Below, one piece after another: positions 5,335 to 5,376 of a DNA stretch of 5,376 bases. Origin of the DNA: Candidatus Tayloriibacteriota bacterium. Its GTDB lineage: Bacteria > Patescibacteriota > Minisyncoccia > Phycocordibacterales > JARIHA01. The position numbers and the translations under genes are program-made. The stretch's first letter is position 1. Every line of letters starts with the position of its first letter. The stretch covers positions 1 through 5,376 of the forward strand of contig JARIHA010000111.1 in assembly GCA_029288475.1 (NCBI GenBank). The letters are read 5' to 3'. Under the pieces are notes generated by a model, which was not told the origin of the DNA, did no database searches, and saw only the letters and a list, made by a program, of their open reading frames with translations.

Positions 5335-5352
5335 AATCACTGATAAGTGATT
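5335..5352. promoter_or_regulatory. Perfect palindrome upstream of the XRE gene (candidate operator)
   Basis: AATCACT (5335-5341) and AGTGATT (5346-5352) are exact inverted arms around GATA, 18 bp in all. This size and symmetry suit an XRE dimer, and the site lies 34 nt upstream of the regulator's ATG. It also lies 17 nt before a plus-strand TATGTTTG box (5369-5376), so it could act on a gene leaving the window to the right too. Confidence 0.5.
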
Positions 5353-5368
5353 ATTTGAATAAATGTAT

Positions 5369-5376
5369 TATGTTTG
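5369..5376 (+). promoter_or_regulatory. Possible -7 box of a rightward gene at the window edge
   Basis: TATGTTTG matches TAnnTTTG exactly and occupies the last eight bases, pointing out of the window. With the palindrome at 5335-5352 just upstream it may be a regulated promoter divergent from the XRE gene. The gene it would serve is not visible, so this is tentative. Confidence 0.3.

Overview
The window most likely comes from a member of the Bacteroidota, perhaps the Sphingobacteriales/Chitinophagales side. Three things suggest this. The small XRE-type regulator at the right end has the C-terminal layout typical of that phylum (KYN..HLNEIA.IL.CSPKDF.P). An exact TAnnTTTG -7 box (TATCTTTG, 4883-4890) stands before the 56-aa gene. 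None of the genes has a clear Shine-Dalgarno sequence. The assignment is inference and no database was searched.

Left part (1-1243). No large gene is visible. A factor-independent terminator (89-114) is followed by a possible 45-aa membrane peptide (140-277). After it comes a dense series of hairpins (about 274-445) that ends in a strong GC-rich terminator. Two of these hairpins compete for the same bases, so the stretch could be a structured non-coding RNA, an attenuator or a transfer-origin-like DNA element. The following 750 bp or so is very AT-rich and holds inverted repeats, one weak small ORF and little else.

Centre (1244-4772, minus strand). This is a two-gene operon. A 181-aa protein with one N-terminal membrane helix overlaps by 17 nt a 999-aa ATPase of the VirD4/TraD/TraG-HerA kind. 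The ATPase has no membrane segment of its own. It carries a C-terminal restriction-endonuclease-like (PD-(D/E)XK) domain. The simplest reading is a split coupling protein: a membrane anchor plus a DNA-pumping ATPase-nuclease. No relaxase or other secretion gene is visible, so conjugation, plasmid maintenance and anti-invader defence all remain open.

Right part (4773-5376). A divergent intergenic region contains a perfect palindrome (4833-4848), a candidate minus-strand promoter for the operon, and a plus-strand TAnnTTTG box for a small 56-aa charged protein that looks leaderless. That gene converges, 1 nt apart, with an XRE-family regulator on the minus strand. A second perfect palindrome (5335-5352) upstream of the regulator is a candidate autoregulatory operator.
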